Shown in pieces: positions 18,303-28,688 of a stretch of DNA of 45,433 nt. How positions within the stretch are numbered: the first letter of the stretch is position 1; the number at the start of each line of letters is the position of its first letter. The notes under the pieces are model-generated. The model made no database searches, was not told where the DNA came from, and worked only from the letters and a program-made list of their open reading frames with translations. The stretch spans positions 1 through 45,433 of the forward strand of contig CAJOLR010000009.1 of assembly GCA_905235565.1 (NCBI GenBank), written 5' to 3'. The DNA is from an uncultured Bacteroidaceae bacterium. GTDB taxonomy: Bacteria > Bacteroidota > Bacteroidia > Bacteroidales > Bacteroidaceae. Position numbers and translations under genes: made by a program.

Positions 18303-19043
18303 TCAGTCCTGGAAGTTCTTTTTCTTTAGTTCAAAGCTCTGGCTCAGATACTTTTCCCTGACTATGGGATTGACAGCCAGCTCTTCGGGCGTTCCCTGGA
18401 ACAGGATGCGTCCTTCAAACAGAAGATATGCCCGGTCTGTGATGCTGAGAGTCTCATGTACGTTGTGGTCTGTGATGAGTATGCCGATGTTGCGGTCCTT
18501 CAGTTTCCAGACAATCTGCTGGATATCCTCGACGGCTATCGGGTCAACGCCGGCAAACGGCTCGTCAAGCATGATGAACTTGGGCTCGATGGCGAGGCAT
18601 CGGGCTATCTCGGTACGGCGGCGTTCGCCTCCCGAAAGGCGGTCGCCCAGGTTCTTGCGTACTTTCTGTAACCGGAACTCGTTGATGAGGCTCTCCAGTT
18701 TGTCACGCTGATAGCTGATAGGCTTGCCAGTCAGCTCCAGGACGGAAGCAATGTTATCCTCAACGCTCATCTTCCGGAACACGCTGGCCTCCTGAGCCAG
18801 GTAGCCTACACCGGCGCGGGCACGCTTGTATACAGGAAAACCGGTAATATCCTGCTCGTCCAGATAAATGTGTCCCTCATTGGGCGTGATAAGGCCGGTA
18901 GTCATATAGAATGACGTGGTTTTACCGGCTCCGTTGGGTCCCAACAGTCCTACAATCTCACCCTGTTTGACATCGAACGAGACGTGGTTGACCACGGTGC
19001 GTTTCCCGTAACGTTTTACGAGATTGTCAGTTCTGAGCACCAT
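18303..19043 (-). CDS. lptB: LPS export ABC transporter ATP-binding protein LptB
   Basis: The cytoplasmic ATPase that drives lipopolysaccharide extraction with LptF and LptG. It shows Walker A (GPNGAGKTT), Q-loop (YLAQEASVF), signature ([16 protein letters not shown]), Walker B ([13 protein letters not shown]) and H-loop (ITDHNV). The [15 protein letters not shown] stretch is typical of LptB. I favour the start at 19043 ([13 protein letters not shown]), which matches the family and leaves a 44-base leader from the promoter; an in-frame Met at 19082 would add 13 residues and leave almost no leader. The M6 protease follows directly. Confidence 0.94.
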   Translation of the reverse strand: MVLRTDNLVKRYGKRTVVNHVSFDVKQGEIVGLLGPNGAGKTTSFYMTTGLITPNEGHIYLDEQDITGFPVYKRARAGVGYLAQEASVFRKMSVEDNIASVLELTGKPISYQRDKLESLINEFRLQKVRKNLGDRLSGGERRRTEIARCLAIEPKFIMLDEPFAGVDPIAVEDIQQIVWKLKDRNIGILITDHNVHETLSITDRAYLLFEGRILFQGTPEELAVNPIVREKYLSQSFELKKKNFQD

Positions 19044-19091
19044 CTTGTGGCAGGGATCGTTTTCTTGAATTGAATCTTCCATATCGAAGGC

Positions 19092-19099
19092 CAAAGGTA
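19092..19099 (-). promoter_or_regulatory. lptB promoter -7 box
   Basis: TACCTTTG on the minus strand matches TAnnTTTG. The start site would be near 19087. It diverges from the tig promoter about 40 bases away. Confidence 0.6.
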
Positions 19100-19140
19100 A
19101 TAAAAAAATATAATTATTTCTCCGTTTGTGATTAAAGCAG

Positions 19141-19148
19141 TAATTTTG
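19141..19148 (+). promoter_or_regulatory. tig promoter -7 box
   Basis: TAATTTTG matches TAnnTTTG. A start near 19154 gives a leader of about 39 bases. The -33 region is weak (ATTTC at 19116-19120). Confidence 0.6.
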
Positions 19149-19192
19149 CACCTCATTAAAACAGACGAGATATAAAATAATCATAAAACAGA

Positions 19193-20575
19193 ATGAACGT
19201 AAAGTTTGAGAATGTAAGCAAGGTACAGGGCCTGCTTACCGTCAGCATGGAGAAGGCTGATTATCAGGAGAATGTAGACAAGGCACTTAAGGATGCAAAG
19301 AAGAAGGTCCAGATGCCGGGCTTCCGTCCGGGTATGGTTCCGATGAGCCTTGTGCAGAAGATGTACGGAAAGTCAATAAAGGCCGATGAGATCAATAAGC
19401 TCCTTCAGGAGAAGGTATTCGGCTACATCAAGGATAACAAGATTGACATGCTGGGTGAGCCGCTTCCAAATGAGGAGAAGGAGGCCGGCATGAGCCTGGA
19501 TGACGATAACCAGACATTCTACTTTGACATTGCTCTTGCTCCGCAGTTCAATGCAGAGATCGGTAAGGACGATGCCATCACATACTATGAGATCAAGGTT
19601 ACTCCCGATATGGTTGATAACCAGGTCAAGGCTTATACTCAGCAGAACGGTCATTACGAGCAGGTGGACAGCTATCAGGAGAATGATGTCATCAAGGGTC
19701 AGCTTGCAGAGCTCAACGCCGACGGTTCACAGAAGGATGGCGGAATCGTAGTAGAGGGTGCCACCCTGATGCCTCAGTACATCAAGGATGCAGATCAGAA
19801 GAAACTGTTCGGCAATGCCAGGAAGGGTGATGTAATCAAATTCAATCCCTCAAAGGCATACGAGGGCAACGCTATAGAGATTTCCTCACTTCTTAACAAG
19901 AAGAAGGAGGAGGTAGAAGGTATTGATGCCGATTTCTCTCTCACCATCCAGGATATCACCCGCTTTGTTGAGAGCGAGCTTAATCAGGAGGTGTTTGACC
20001 GTGTGTTCGGTAAGGATGCAGTCAAGGACGAGGCCGGTTTCCGCGCCAAGGTTGAGGAGTCCCTGGCTCAGAGCTTTGTGCCTGACAGTGATTACAAGTT
20101 CCTGCTTGACCTGCGTGCCTATATGATGGAGAAGGTTGGAAAGCTGGAGTATGCCGAGGATCTGCTCAAGCGTATCATGAAGGCCAACAAACCCGATGCA
20201 GAGCAGGATGAGGCCACTTTCCAGCGCAGTCTGGAGGAACTCACCTGGCATCTTATCCAGGAGAAGCTGGTTGAGAAGTACGGCATCAAGGTTGAGGATG
20301 AAGACGTCAAGGCAATGGCCCGCGAGGCTACACGTGCCCAGTTCGCCCAGTATGGTATGATGAACATTCCCGATGACCTGCTGGACAACTACTCAAAGGA
20401 GATGCTCAAGAAGCGTGAGACCGTTGACGGCCTGGTTAACCGTGCAATCGAGACCAAGCTGACCGCTGCCGTAAAGGGCGATGTCAAGCTCAAGAACAAG
20501 AAGGTTACGGTTGATGAGTTCAACAAGCTCTTTGAGACTGCAGAGCCTGCCAAGGGAAAGAAAACCAAGAAATAA
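19193..20575 (+). CDS. tig: Trigger factor chaperone
   Basis: A 460-residue ribosome-associated chaperone. The ribosome-binding signature is [10 protein letters not shown] near residues 42-51. A central PPIase-type domain is followed by a long, Lys/Glu-rich helical C-terminal domain that cradles nascent chains. Bacteroidetes trigger factors diverge from E. coli Tig in the middle domain, as here. The C-terminus is lysine-rich (AKGKKTKK). It heads tig-clpP-clpX, with gaps of 27 and 8 bases. Confidence 0.95.
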   Translation: MNVKFENVSKVQGLLTVSMEKADYQENVDKALKDAKKKVQMPGFRPGMVPMSLVQKMYGKSIKADEINKLLQEKVFGYIKDNKIDMLGEPLPNEEKEAGMSLDDDNQTFYFDIALAPQFNAEIGKDDAITYYEIKVTPDMVDNQVKAYTQQNGHYEQVDSYQENDVIKGQLAELNADGSQKDGGIVVEGATLMPQYIKDADQKKLFGNARKGDVIKFNPSKAYEGNAIEISSLLNKKKEEVEGIDADFSLTIQDITRFVESELNQEVFDRVFGKDAVKDEAGFRAKVEESLAQSFVPDSDYKFLLDLRAYMMEKVGKLEYAEDLLKRIMKANKPDAEQDEATFQRSLEELTWHLIQEKLVEKYGIKVEDEDVKAMAREATRAQFAQYGMMNIPDDLLDNYSKEMLKKRETVDGLVNRAIETKLTAAVKGDVKLKNKKVTVDEFNKLFETAEPAKGKKTKK

Positions 20576-20602
20576 GAGTATATTATACCTGAACAAAAGA
20601 TT

Positions 20603-21274
20603 ATGGCTATGGATGATTTCCGTAAATACGCTGTCCGTCATCTTGGTATGAACAGCCAGACATTGGATGATGTCATCAAGGCAGAGTCCCAGTATCTGAA
20701 CCCCTATATCCTGGAGGAACGTCAGCTGAACGTCACCCAGATGGATGTGTTCTCCCGTCTTATGATGGACCGCATCATATTCCTGGGTACGGAGATCAAT
20801 GATTATACTGCCAATACCATCCAGGCACAGCTGCTGTACCTGGATTCCGTGGATTCATCCAAGGAGATATCGATTTATCTGAATTCACCCGGCGGCAGCG
20901 TTACTGCCGGCCTGGGCATTTATGATACGATGCAGTTCATATCCAGCCCTGTAGCCACTATCTGCACAGGCATGGCAGCCAGCATGGCCGCAGTGCTTCT
21001 GGTGGCAGGACAGGAGGGCAAGCGTTCGGCCCTGCCTCATAGCCGTGTGATGATACATCAGCCTCTCGGCGGGGTCCAGGGTCAGGCAAGCGATATTGAA
21101 ATCACTGCCCGCGAGATACAGAAATTAAAGAAAGAACTTTACACTATCATATCGGAGCACTCACATACCCCGTTTGATAAGGTATGGGCTGACAGCGACC
21201 GCGATTATTGGATGACGGCGTATGAGGCCAAGGAGTACGGAATGATAGACCAGGTTTTGGAAAAGCGTAAATAA
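20603..21274 (+). CDS. clpP: ATP-dependent Clp protease proteolytic subunit
   Basis: A 223-residue ClpP serine protease that forms the tetradecameric degradation chamber and works with ClpX next door. The catalytic triad is S127 (TGMAASMAA), H152 (MIHQPLGG) and D201 (SDRDYWM), and YLNSPGGSV forms the oxyanion region. The N-terminal stretch before the conserved core is about 25 residues longer than in E. coli. It lies between tig and clpX, the classical order. Confidence 0.97.
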   Translation: MAMDDFRKYAVRHLGMNSQTLDDVIKAESQYLNPYILEERQLNVTQMDVFSRLMMDRIIFLGTEINDYTANTIQAQLLYLDSVDSSKEISIYLNSPGGSVTAGLGIYDTMQFISSPVATICTGMAASMAAVLLVAGQEGKRSALPHSRVMIHQPLGGVQGQASDIEITAREIQKLKKELYTIISEHSHTPFDKVWADSDRDYWMTAYEAKEYGMIDQVLEKRK

Positions 21275-21282
21275 ACCATCTT

Positions 21283-22512
21283 ATGGCAGTGGTAAAGAAG
21301 GGTAAAAGCTGCAGTTTCTGCGGACGTTCAGACAAGGATGTGGAATTCCTTATAACAGGCATTGACGGTTGCATATGCAATGAGTGTGTGGAACGCGCCT
21401 CGGAGATAGTCCGTGATTCAAAGCAGAGCAGCAACAAGCCAGCCTTTACCATGAATTCGGTCCCCAAGCCCAAGGAAATAAAGAAATTTCTTGACGATTA
21501 TGTGATTGGGCAGGATGCGGCCAAACGTTATCTGTCCGTTGCCGTTTACAATCATTACAAACGTATTACGCAACCCAATGCGGATGATGTTGACATAGAG
21601 AAGAGCAATATCATCCTGGTAGGTGCTACCGGAACCGGAAAGACCCTGCTGGCCAAGACCATCGCCCGTATGCTCAAGGTCCCGTTCACCATAGTTGACG
21701 CTACGGTGCTGACCGAAGCCGGTTATGTGGGTGAGGATGTGGAGAGCATCCTGTCCAGGCTTTTGCAGGTGGCCGATTACGATGTGGATGCCGCTGAACG
21801 CGGAATAGTGTTTATCGATGAGATAGATAAGATTGCCCGTAAGAGCGACAATCCCTCAATCACCCGCGATGTCAGCGGAGAGGGCGTCCAGCAGGGCTTA
21901 CTGAAACTGTTGGAAGGTTCGGTCGTCAACGTTCCGCCCCAGGGTGGCCGCAAGCATCCTGAGCAGAAGTTCATTCAGGTGGATACCAAGAACATCCTGT
22001 TTATCTGCGGAGGTGCTTTTGACGGTATCGAACGCAAGATTGCCAGCCGTCTGAATACCCAGGTAGTGGGCTTTGAATCTGTCGAGACACGCAGCAAGGT
22101 TGATTTCAACAACCTCATGAAATACGTTTCCCCCCAGGACCTGAAGTCTTTCGGACTCATACCCGAGATCATCGGACGTCTGCCCGTAGTGACAAGCCTG
22201 CAGCCACTGGACCGCTTGGCATTGCGCAATATACTTACCGAGCCCAAGAATTCAATAGTAAACCAGTATGTCAAGATTTTCAGGATGGATGGCGTGGAAC
22301 TGAAATTCCAGCCTGAGGTCCTGGATTTCATAGTTGACAAGGCGATAGAGTTCAAACTCGGAGCCCGTGGCCTAAGGTCAATAGTGGAGACAATCATGAT
22401 AGATGCCATGTATGAGATTCCCTCATCTGGTAAGAAAAGTTATACGGTAACAATAGATTACGCAAAGAAACAGTTGGATAAGGCTGACGGAACCGTATTT
22501 GAGAACTCATGA
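21283..22512 (+). CDS. clpX: ATP-dependent Clp protease ATPase subunit ClpX
   Basis: A 409-residue AAA+ unfoldase. The N-terminal zinc domain uses CSFC and CNEC pairs. Walker A is GATGTGKT (about 114-121), Walker B is [10 protein letters not shown], the sensor region includes [11 protein letters not shown], and sensor 2 is GARGLRSI. The RKH pore loop is seen in GGRKHPEQ. It unfolds tagged substrates and feeds them to ClpP. It is the last gene of the tig-clpP-clpX group. Confidence 0.98.
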   Translation: MAVVKKGKSCSFCGRSDKDVEFLITGIDGCICNECVERASEIVRDSKQSSNKPAFTMNSVPKPKEIKKFLDDYVIGQDAAKRYLSVAVYNHYKRITQPNADDVDIEKSNIILVGATGTGKTLLAKTIARMLKVPFTIVDATVLTEAGYVGEDVESILSRLLQVADYDVDAAERGIVFIDEIDKIARKSDNPSITRDVSGEGVQQGLLKLLEGSVVNVPPQGGRKHPEQKFIQVDTKNILFICGGAFDGIERKIASRLNTQVVGFESVETRSKVDFNNLMKYVSPQDLKSFGLIPEIIGRLPVVTSLQPLDRLALRNILTEPKNSIVNQYVKIFRMDGVELKFQPEVLDFIVDKAIEFKLGARGLRSIVETIMIDAMYEIPSSGKKSYTVTIDYAKKQLDKADGTVFENS

Positions 22513-22582
22513 CGGCCTATCGGTAGTCCTTGCGCCTTAAGGGCGTATTATTAATATTTTTGCAGTTTTTTTAAGGAAAAAG

Positions 22583-22615
22583 TTTGCAAGAATGAATTTC
22601 TTGTACTTAACTTTG
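22583..22615 (+). promoter_or_regulatory. recQ promoter
   Basis: TTTG (22583-22586) and TAACTTTG (22608-22615), 21 bases apart, make one of the best -33/-7 pairs in the window. A second -7-like box, TATTTTTG, lies upstream at 22555-22562. The start would be near 22621. Confidence 0.7.
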
Positions 22616-22618
22616 TTT

Positions 22619-22638
22619 TTCTATCTCTAGAGATAGAA
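22619..22638. promoter_or_regulatory. Perfect 20-bp palindrome at predicted recQ start site
   Basis: TTCTATCTCTAGAGATAGAA is a perfect inverted repeat without a spacer. It begins three bases after the -7 box, so it covers the likely transcription start and first leader bases. This is the usual place for a dimeric repressor to bind. It lacks the downstream T run of a terminator. Confidence 0.5.
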
Positions 22639-22660
22639 TAGATGCTTTATTATAATTTGT

Positions 22661-24841
22661 ATGGCAAAAGACGTTAATCTGTCAGAAATCCTGAAAGTCC
22701 ATTTCGGCTTTGACACTTTTAAGGGAGACCAGGAGGCTATCATACGTAATCTGTTGGCTGGTAACGACACGTTTGTGCTTATGCCTACCGGCGGAGGCAA
22801 GTCTCTTTGCTATCAGCTTCCCGCGTTGGTGATGGATGGTACCGCAATAGTGATTTCCCCTCTTATCGCTCTCATGAAGAATCAGGTTGATGCCATGCGC
22901 AACCTGGGCGAGGAGGACGGAATAGCCCATTTCATAAATTCATCCTTGAGCAAGACGTCAATAGACCTTGTCAAGGCCGATATCCTGGAAGGCAAGACCA
23001 AACTCCTGTACGTGGCGCCAGAGTCACTCACCAAGGAGGAGAATGTGGATTTTCTAAAGAAGATAAAGATATCTTTCTACGCTATAGACGAGGCTCACTG
23101 CATATCGGAGTGGGGACATGATTTCCGCCCTGAGTACCGCAAGATAAGGGAGATTGTAAAGGAGATAGGGCTTGCGCCCATCATAGCGCTGACGGCAACT
23201 GCCACCAACAAGGTTCGTGATGACATCAAGAAGAACCTTGGAATCCAGGATGCAAAGGATTTCAAGTCATCCTTCAACCGCCCCAATCTCTATTACGAGG
23301 TAAGGCCCAAGACCAAGAACGTAGACAAGGATATTATCAAGTTCATAAAGGCCAACCCCGGCAAGTCAGGTATCATATACTGCCTTTCACGCAAGAAGGT
23401 GGAGGAACTGGCCGAGATACTTCAGGCCAATGACATATCGGCCATGGCATATCACGCCGGAATGGAGGCCGCCGCACGCAGCAAGACGCAGGATGCCTTC
23501 ATCATGGAGAAGATAGACGTGATTGTGGCTACCATCGCGTTCGGCATGGGTATAGACAAACCCGATGTACGCTACGTCATCCACTACGACATCCCCAAGA
23601 GTCTGGAGGGTTATTATCAGGAGACAGGACGTGCCGGACGTGACGGCGGCGAGGGTCAGTGCATAGCCTTCTACAACAGCAAGGATGTCCAGAAACTGGA
23701 GAAATTCCTTGAGGGCAAGCCGCTGGCCGAGCAGGATATAGGCCGTCAGTTGCTGGCCGAGACTACAGCATACTGCGAGTCGTCAGTTTGCCGCCGCAAG
23801 CTTTTGCTGCACTATTTCGGAGAGAGCTACGAGGAGGAGAACTGCGGAAACTGCGACAACTGTCTGAACCCCAAGAAGAGGGTTGAGGCACAGCAGCTTC
23901 TGGAAATTGTACTGGAGTGTATTCTTGCAGTGAAGGAGAATTTCAAGGCAGACTACATAATCGACATGCTACTGGGTAATGAGACCTCCGAGATAACGGA
24001 CCATATGCATGATGACCTGGAGGCGTTCGGCTCCGGATCCGATGAGGAGGAGAAGACCTGGAATGCCGTTATCCGTCAGGCCCTGATAGCCGGATACATC
24101 AAGAAGGATGTGGAGAACTATGGACTGCTCAAACTGACAGACGAGGGCCATGATTTCCTTAAGAACCCCAAATCGTTCATGATAGTGGAGGATAAGGAGT
24201 TTGAAGACGATGAGACAGAAGGCCCGATGCGCGGCGGCGGATCGTTTGCAGTAGATCCGGAGCTGTACTCAATGCTCAAGGACCTGCGCAAGAAGATATC
24301 CAAGCATCTGCAGCTTCCGCCCTATGTTATATTCCAGGATCCTTCACTTGAAGCGATGGCCACCACCTATCCCGTAACTATGGATGAACTCCAGAACATA
24401 CCGGGAGTGGGAGCCGGTAAGGCCAAACGTTACGGTCAGGAATTCATCGACCTGATAAAGCGTCACGTCGAGGAGAACGAGATAGAGCGCCCTGAGGACC
24501 TGCGCGTCAGGACAGTGGCCAACAAGTCTAAGCTTAAGGTTAGCATAATCCAGAGCATAGACATGAAGGTGGCCCTGGATGACATAGCCATCAGCAAGGG
24601 CATAGATTTTGACGAATTGCTGACCGAGATAGAGGCCATAGTCTATTCCGGAACCAAACTGAACATAGACTATTTCATAGACAGCGTCATGGATGAGGAC
24701 CGTTCCGAGGATATTTATGAGTACTTCAGGGAGTCTGAGAGCGATTCGATTGATGATGCAATAGATGAGTTGGGCGATGATTACAGTGAGGAGGAGATAC
24801 GTCTGGTGCGTATCAAGTTCATATCGGAGATGGGAAACTAA
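22661..24841 (+). CDS. recQ: ATP-dependent DNA helicase RecQ
   Basis: A 726-residue superfamily 2 helicase for recombination and fork repair, longer than E. coli RecQ (about 610). Motif I is PTGGGKSLCYQ, motif II is IDEAHCISEWGHDF, and motif VI is YYQETGRAGRDGG. The RQC zinc site uses cysteines in ESSVC and ENCGNCDNC. An HRDC domain lies at about 530-605 (DELQNIPGVGAGKAKRYG). A further C-terminal region of about 115 residues looks like a helix-turn-helix RecQ extension and ends in acidic sequence (DELGDDYSEEE). It has its own promoter. Confidence 0.96.
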   Translation: MAKDVNLSEILKVHFGFDTFKGDQEAIIRNLLAGNDTFVLMPTGGGKSLCYQLPALVMDGTAIVISPLIALMKNQVDAMRNLGEEDGIAHFINSSLSKTSIDLVKADILEGKTKLLYVAPESLTKEENVDFLKKIKISFYAIDEAHCISEWGHDFRPEYRKIREIVKEIGLAPIIALTATATNKVRDDIKKNLGIQDAKDFKSSFNRPNLYYEVRPKTKNVDKDIIKFIKANPGKSGIIYCLSRKKVEELAEILQANDISAMAYHAGMEAAARSKTQDAFIMEKIDVIVATIAFGMGIDKPDVRYVIHYDIPKSLEGYYQETGRAGRDGGEGQCIAFYNSKDVQKLEKFLEGKPLAEQDIGRQLLAETTAYCESSVCRRKLLLHYFGESYEEENCGNCDNCLNPKKRVEAQQLLEIVLECILAVKENFKADYIIDMLLGNETSEITDHMHDDLEAFGSGSDEEEKTWNAVIRQALIAGYIKKDVENYGLLKLTDEGHDFLKNPKSFMIVEDKEFEDDETEGPMRGGGSFAVDPELYSMLKDLRKKISKHLQLPPYVIFQDPSLEAMATTYPVTMDELQNIPGVGAGKAKRYGQEFIDLIKRHVEENEIERPEDLRVRTVANKSKLKVSIIQSIDMKVALDDIAISKGIDFDELLTEIEAIVYSGTKLNIDYFIDSVMDEDRSEDIYEYFRESESDSIDDAIDELGDDYSEEEIRLVRIKFISEMGN

Positions 24842-24868
24842 GAGGTAATAACAATTAAACATACTAAG

Positions 24869-26344
24869 ATGTCATTTTTGAAAGATAGGGTAGTTATGGA
24901 AGGACTGACGTTTGATGATGTGCTGCTTATGCCGGCATACTCGGAAGTACTTCCCCGTGAGGTCTCACTTACGTCACGCTTTTCGCGTAACATTTCACTC
25001 AACCTGCCGTTCGTTACGGCTGCAATGGATACCGTTACAGAATCAGGTATGGCAATTGCCATAGCACGTGAAGGCGGTATCGGTGTTATCCACAAGAATA
25101 TGTCGATTCAGGAGCAGGCCCGTCAGGTGGCCATTGTGAAGCGTGCCGAGAACGGTATGATTTACGATCCTGTTACGATACATCGGGAGAACAGCATACG
25201 TGACGCACTTGCGCTTATGGCTGAATACCATATCGGCGGTATACCTGTGGTGGAAACCGACGGTAAGCTGTGCGGTATCGTTACCAACCGTGACCTCCGT
25301 TTCCAGCGCAACTATGACGTAAAGATCGAGGATGTGATGACCAAGGAGAATCTGGTTACCACATATCAGCAGGTTGACATGGAGGCGGCATCACAGATAC
25401 TTCAGGAAAACAAGATCGAGAAGCTGCCGGTAGTTGACAACAACGGTAAGCTGATAGGCCTTATCACATATAAGGATATCACCAAGGCCAAGGACAAACC
25501 GATGGCATGCAAGGACAGCAAGGGCCGTCTCCGCGTAGCCGGCGGCGTGGGCGTTACTGCCGATTCGATGGATCGCATAGAGGCATTGGTAGAGGCCGGC
25601 GTTGACGCAATCGTAATTGATACTGCCCACGGACATTCACGCTCAGTGGTGGAGAACCTCCGTGAGGCCAAAGCCAGTTTCAAGAACATTGACATAGTAG
25701 TGGGTAATATCGCTACCGGTGCTGCAGCCAAGATGCTGGTTGATGCAGGTGCCGATGCCGTCAAGGTGGGTATAGGCCCGGGCTCGATCTGTACAACCCG
25801 TATTATTGCAGGTATAGGTGTTCCGCAGATTTCTGCCATATATGACGTGGCCAGCGCAATCAAGGGATCCGGTGTTCCGGTGATTGCCGACGGTGGCCTG
25901 CGTTACTCGGGTGACGTGGTCAAGGCCCTTGCAGCCGGCGGTGACTGCGTAATGTTCGGCTCGCTTGTGGCAGGTACCGAGGAGTCTCCCGGTGAGACCA
26001 TCATATTCAACGGACGTAAGTTCAAGTCATACCGTGGCATGGGTTCACTCGAGGCTATGGAGAACGGCTCCAAGGACCGTTACTTCCAGGCAGGTGAGAA
26101 GGATGTCAAGAAACTTGTACCGGAGGGTATTGCCGCAAGGGTTCCCTATAAGGGCACTCTCTTTGAGGTCGTATATCAGCTGGCAGGCGGCCTGCGTTCA
26201 GGTATGGGTTATTGTGGCGCTTCAAACATAGAAAAGCTGCATGATGCCAAGTTTGTTCGCATAACCAATGCCGGTATGAACGAGAGTCATCCGCATGACG
26301 TGGCAATTACAAGCGAGGCTCCCAACTATAGCCGCCACGAATAA
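24869..26344 (+). CDS. guaB: Inosine-5'-monophosphate dehydrogenase
   Basis: A 491-residue IMPDH catalysing the rate-limiting IMP to XMP step of guanine nucleotide synthesis. The catalytic loop is GSICTTR with nucleophile C308. Two CBS domains sit between about residues 95 and 210 ([13 protein letters not shown] and [18 protein letters not shown]). The flap and active site include [11 protein letters not shown] and the later Arg of VPYKGT. It begins 27 bases after recQ and lies 17 bases before the first parvulin gene. Read-through from recQ is possible. Confidence 0.98.
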   Translation: MSFLKDRVVMEGLTFDDVLLMPAYSEVLPREVSLTSRFSRNISLNLPFVTAAMDTVTESGMAIAIAREGGIGVIHKNMSIQEQARQVAIVKRAENGMIYDPVTIHRENSIRDALALMAEYHIGGIPVVETDGKLCGIVTNRDLRFQRNYDVKIEDVMTKENLVTTYQQVDMEAASQILQENKIEKLPVVDNNGKLIGLITYKDITKAKDKPMACKDSKGRLRVAGGVGVTADSMDRIEALVEAGVDAIVIDTAHGHSRSVVENLREAKASFKNIDIVVGNIATGAAAKMLVDAGADAVKVGIGPGSICTTRIIAGIGVPQISAIYDVASAIKGSGVPVIADGGLRYSGDVVKALAAGGDCVMFGSLVAGTEESPGETIIFNGRKFKSYRGMGSLEAMENGSKDRYFQAGEKDVKKLVPEGIAARVPYKGTLFEVVYQLAGGLRSGMGYCGASNIEKLHDAKFVRITNAGMNESHPHDVAITSEAPNYSRHE

Positions 26345-26361
26345 CAATAAACAGAATGCTT

Positions 26362-27786
26362 ATGAAACGTTTTCTTTTATGTCTGGTTTCTTATCTTCTC
26401 TGCATGCCGTTCCATGCGCAGGATGATCCTGTGGTTATGACGGTAAACGGAAAGGATGTGCCTCTGTCGGAATTCGTCTATTTCTACAAAAGGAATAACG
26501 ATTCGGAACCTCTCACAAAGAAATCAGTTGCTGAATATGCCAACCTTTATCTCAACTACAAGCTGAAAGTTGAGGCCGCGATAGACGAGGGACTTGACAA
26601 GACGGAATCCTTTATCAATGAGTACGGCGGATACCGCAGCATGCAGGCGCAGGAGTTTGAGCTGGACTCACTCTTCCTGGAAGAAACAGCCAGGGAAGCC
26701 TACGAGCAATCTGTCATAGCCGTAGGTCCCGAGGGCTTCCTGTTTCTGAGTGTGATATCGGCCTTCCCTGATGACGACAGTTACTATGCTTTCAGAAAAA
26801 GTGCGTCTCTTATAGATTCCCTTTATGAATGTCTGCAGAATGGAGAGGATTTCAATAGTCTGGCCAGAAAGTACTCCAATGACACCTATGCTTCAACCGG
26901 GGGCTTAATGGGATGGGTCTCAAAAGACCGTCTGCCACACGAGATGGGTGACGCCGCTTTCAGTATGGAAGTGGGTGAGTACAGCAAGCCGATCACTGTT
27001 GATGGTGTTCCGGTACTGGTCATGGTAATGAATCATCGTGACCTGGGATCATACGAGGACAACCGTGAAGATATTTATGATTGGCTTCTGGAGAACGGTT
27101 ATTATGATCAGTCCAAGATACGCAAGGCAGAGTCCTATTCGGAACGTTATGGCTGGAATCTTAAGGGTGAAGCTGCCGTGGCTCACATGGATAGCGTGCT
27201 TGAAGAGTTGGAACCCCGGTTCGGACTGATTTCAAAAGAGTATTATGACGGATTGCTGATGTTTGAGATAAGTAACCGTGTGGTATGGGAGAAGGCGGCT
27301 AATGACACAGAGGGACTTGCCAAATGGTTCAAATCGAACAGACGCAGGTATCGTTTTGATGAACCCCGGTTCAAGGGCATGGTTTTCTTCTGCAAGGATG
27401 AGAACATATTCCATCAGGCAGAGAGTGCCGTCAGCGCGCTTGATATCACCCATTGGGTAGATACGCTTGTTTCGTTCAACAGGAACGGAAAGATATCACT
27501 GCGTGTCATGAAAGGAAGTCAGGAGACCAGCATTTTCAGCAAGGGCCAGAATGAATACGTGGACAAGATAGTTTACGGAGTGGGCGATTATTCCCCGATG
27601 AAGAACTTTCCTTACGTGAACGTGATAGGTAAGACCATTAAAGCGCCTGAATGTATTGAAGATGTTGCCGACAAGGTTCTGGAGGATTACCAGAGTCATC
27701 TTGAGAAAGAATGGGTCAAGCAACTCCGCAAGAAATACAAAAGCACGATATACCGTAAGGTTCTCAAGGATGTGAGTCTTGACTGA
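26362..27786 (+). CDS. Periplasmic parvulin-type peptidyl-prolyl isomerase
   Basis: A protein of about 474 residues with a signal peptide (KRFLLCLVSYLLCMPFHAQ). An N-terminal SurA-like helical segment (LSEFVYFYKRNN, then ANLYLNYKLKVEAAIDEG) precedes one recognisable parvulin domain at about 125-225, with DFNSLARKYSNDTYASTGGLMGWV and AAFSMEVGEYSKPI. The C-terminal 200 residues carry a second, eroded unit. It probably assists folding of outer-membrane or secreted proteins. I prefer the Met at 26362, which gives a compact signal peptide; one at 26356 is two codons upstream. The lipoprotein gene follows after 2 bases. Confidence 0.88.
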   Translation: MKRFLLCLVSYLLCMPFHAQDDPVVMTVNGKDVPLSEFVYFYKRNNDSEPLTKKSVAEYANLYLNYKLKVEAAIDEGLDKTESFINEYGGYRSMQAQEFELDSLFLEETAREAYEQSVIAVGPEGFLFLSVISAFPDDDSYYAFRKSASLIDSLYECLQNGEDFNSLARKYSNDTYASTGGLMGWVSKDRLPHEMGDAAFSMEVGEYSKPITVDGVPVLVMVMNHRDLGSYEDNREDIYDWLLENGYYDQSKIRKAESYSERYGWNLKGEAAVAHMDSVLEELEPRFGLISKEYYDGLLMFEISNRVVWEKAANDTEGLAKWFKSNRRRYRFDEPRFKGMVFFCKDENIFHQAESAVSALDITHWVDTLVSFNRNGKISLRVMKGSQETSIFSKGQNEYVDKIVYGVGDYSPMKNFPYVNVIGKTIKAPECIEDVADKVLEDYQSHLEKEWVKQLRKKYKSTIYRKVLKDVSLD

Positions 27787-27788
27787 TA

Positions 27789-28688
27789 ATGAAAAAGCAT
27801 AGCCTGTCATTTTTCAATTCTGCAATATGGCTTTCAGTGGCCATATCGTCAATTGCTTTGGTCTCATGCAGATGGAAAAAGAATGTGACGGAGTATATGT
27901 ACGGAAAGACCCCTTTAGTTGAGATAGGAACAGATGTCCTGTATGCCGAGGATATCAAACAGGTCCTGCCTTTAGGCTTGTCGGATGCGGACAGTATCCT
28001 GTTTGCCGAGCGTTACATAAAGAACTGGGCGCAGGATGTCCTGTTTTACCAGAATGCCAAACGTAATATCCCTGACACCAAGGATATTGACCGTCTGGTG
28101 GAGAACTATCGCCGTTCTTTGTTCGAGCATGAGTACCAGCGCAGGCTGATAGAGCAGAAATACTCATCGGAGATATCCCAAGAGGAGGTCGAACAGTTCT
28201 ACAATGACAACCAACGGCTTTTTGTCCTGGATGAGTCTCTTATAAAAGGCCTGCTGCTTAAGATATCCAACAAGTCACATGACCTGTCGGACATAAGGAA
28301 ACTCTATACCCAAATGGATGACGAGTCTTTTGAGGAGATAGAGAAATACTGTATCAGGAATGCCGGCCGATGCGATTTCTTTTATGACAACTGGCGCAGT
28401 GTGGCCGAGATTGAAGTACTGCTCCCTGCACTTGACAATCCGCTGGAGTCATTGCTCGGGAATGAACGCAGTTTTGAGTTCAAGGATGAGGAAAACATTT
28501 ATCTTCTCAATATCAGTGAGTTTGTTCCCAAAGGCGGAATTGAACCTTTGGAGCATGCCCGCAACCGTATTCTCGGTCTGCTGATAAACAGTAACGAGGT
28601 ATCATATATGAGGAAAATCAAGGAGGACCTTTATGATGCCGCATTGGAGAAGGGAAGGATTACATTTCACCAAAAGAAAAGACAATGA
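27789..28688 (+). CDS. Predicted lipoprotein, SurA N-domain-like
   Basis: A 299-residue protein with a lipoprotein signal: a hydrophobic stretch, then ALVSC with the lipidated Cys at residue 27. The mature part has a SurA/PpiC-like helical chaperone region (DSILFAERYIKNWAQDVLFY and SSEISQEEVEQFYNDNQRLF), but the following segment does not show a clear parvulin active site, so it may be a chaperone without isomerase activity. It sits between two parvulin genes, 2 bases after the first, and its stop overlaps the start of the next (ATGA). The three are surely co-expressed. Confidence 0.8.
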   Translation: MKKHSLSFFNSAIWLSVAISSIALVSCRWKKNVTEYMYGKTPLVEIGTDVLYAEDIKQVLPLGLSDADSILFAERYIKNWAQDVLFYQNAKRNIPDTKDIDRLVENYRRSLFEHEYQRRLIEQKYSSEISQEEVEQFYNDNQRLFVLDESLIKGLLLKISNKSHDLSDIRKLYTQMDDESFEEIEKYCIRNAGRCDFFYDNWRSVAEIEVLLPALDNPLESLLGNERSFEFKDEENIYLLNISEFVPKGGIEPLEHARNRILGLLINSNEVSYMRKIKEDLYDAALEKGRITFHQKKRQ

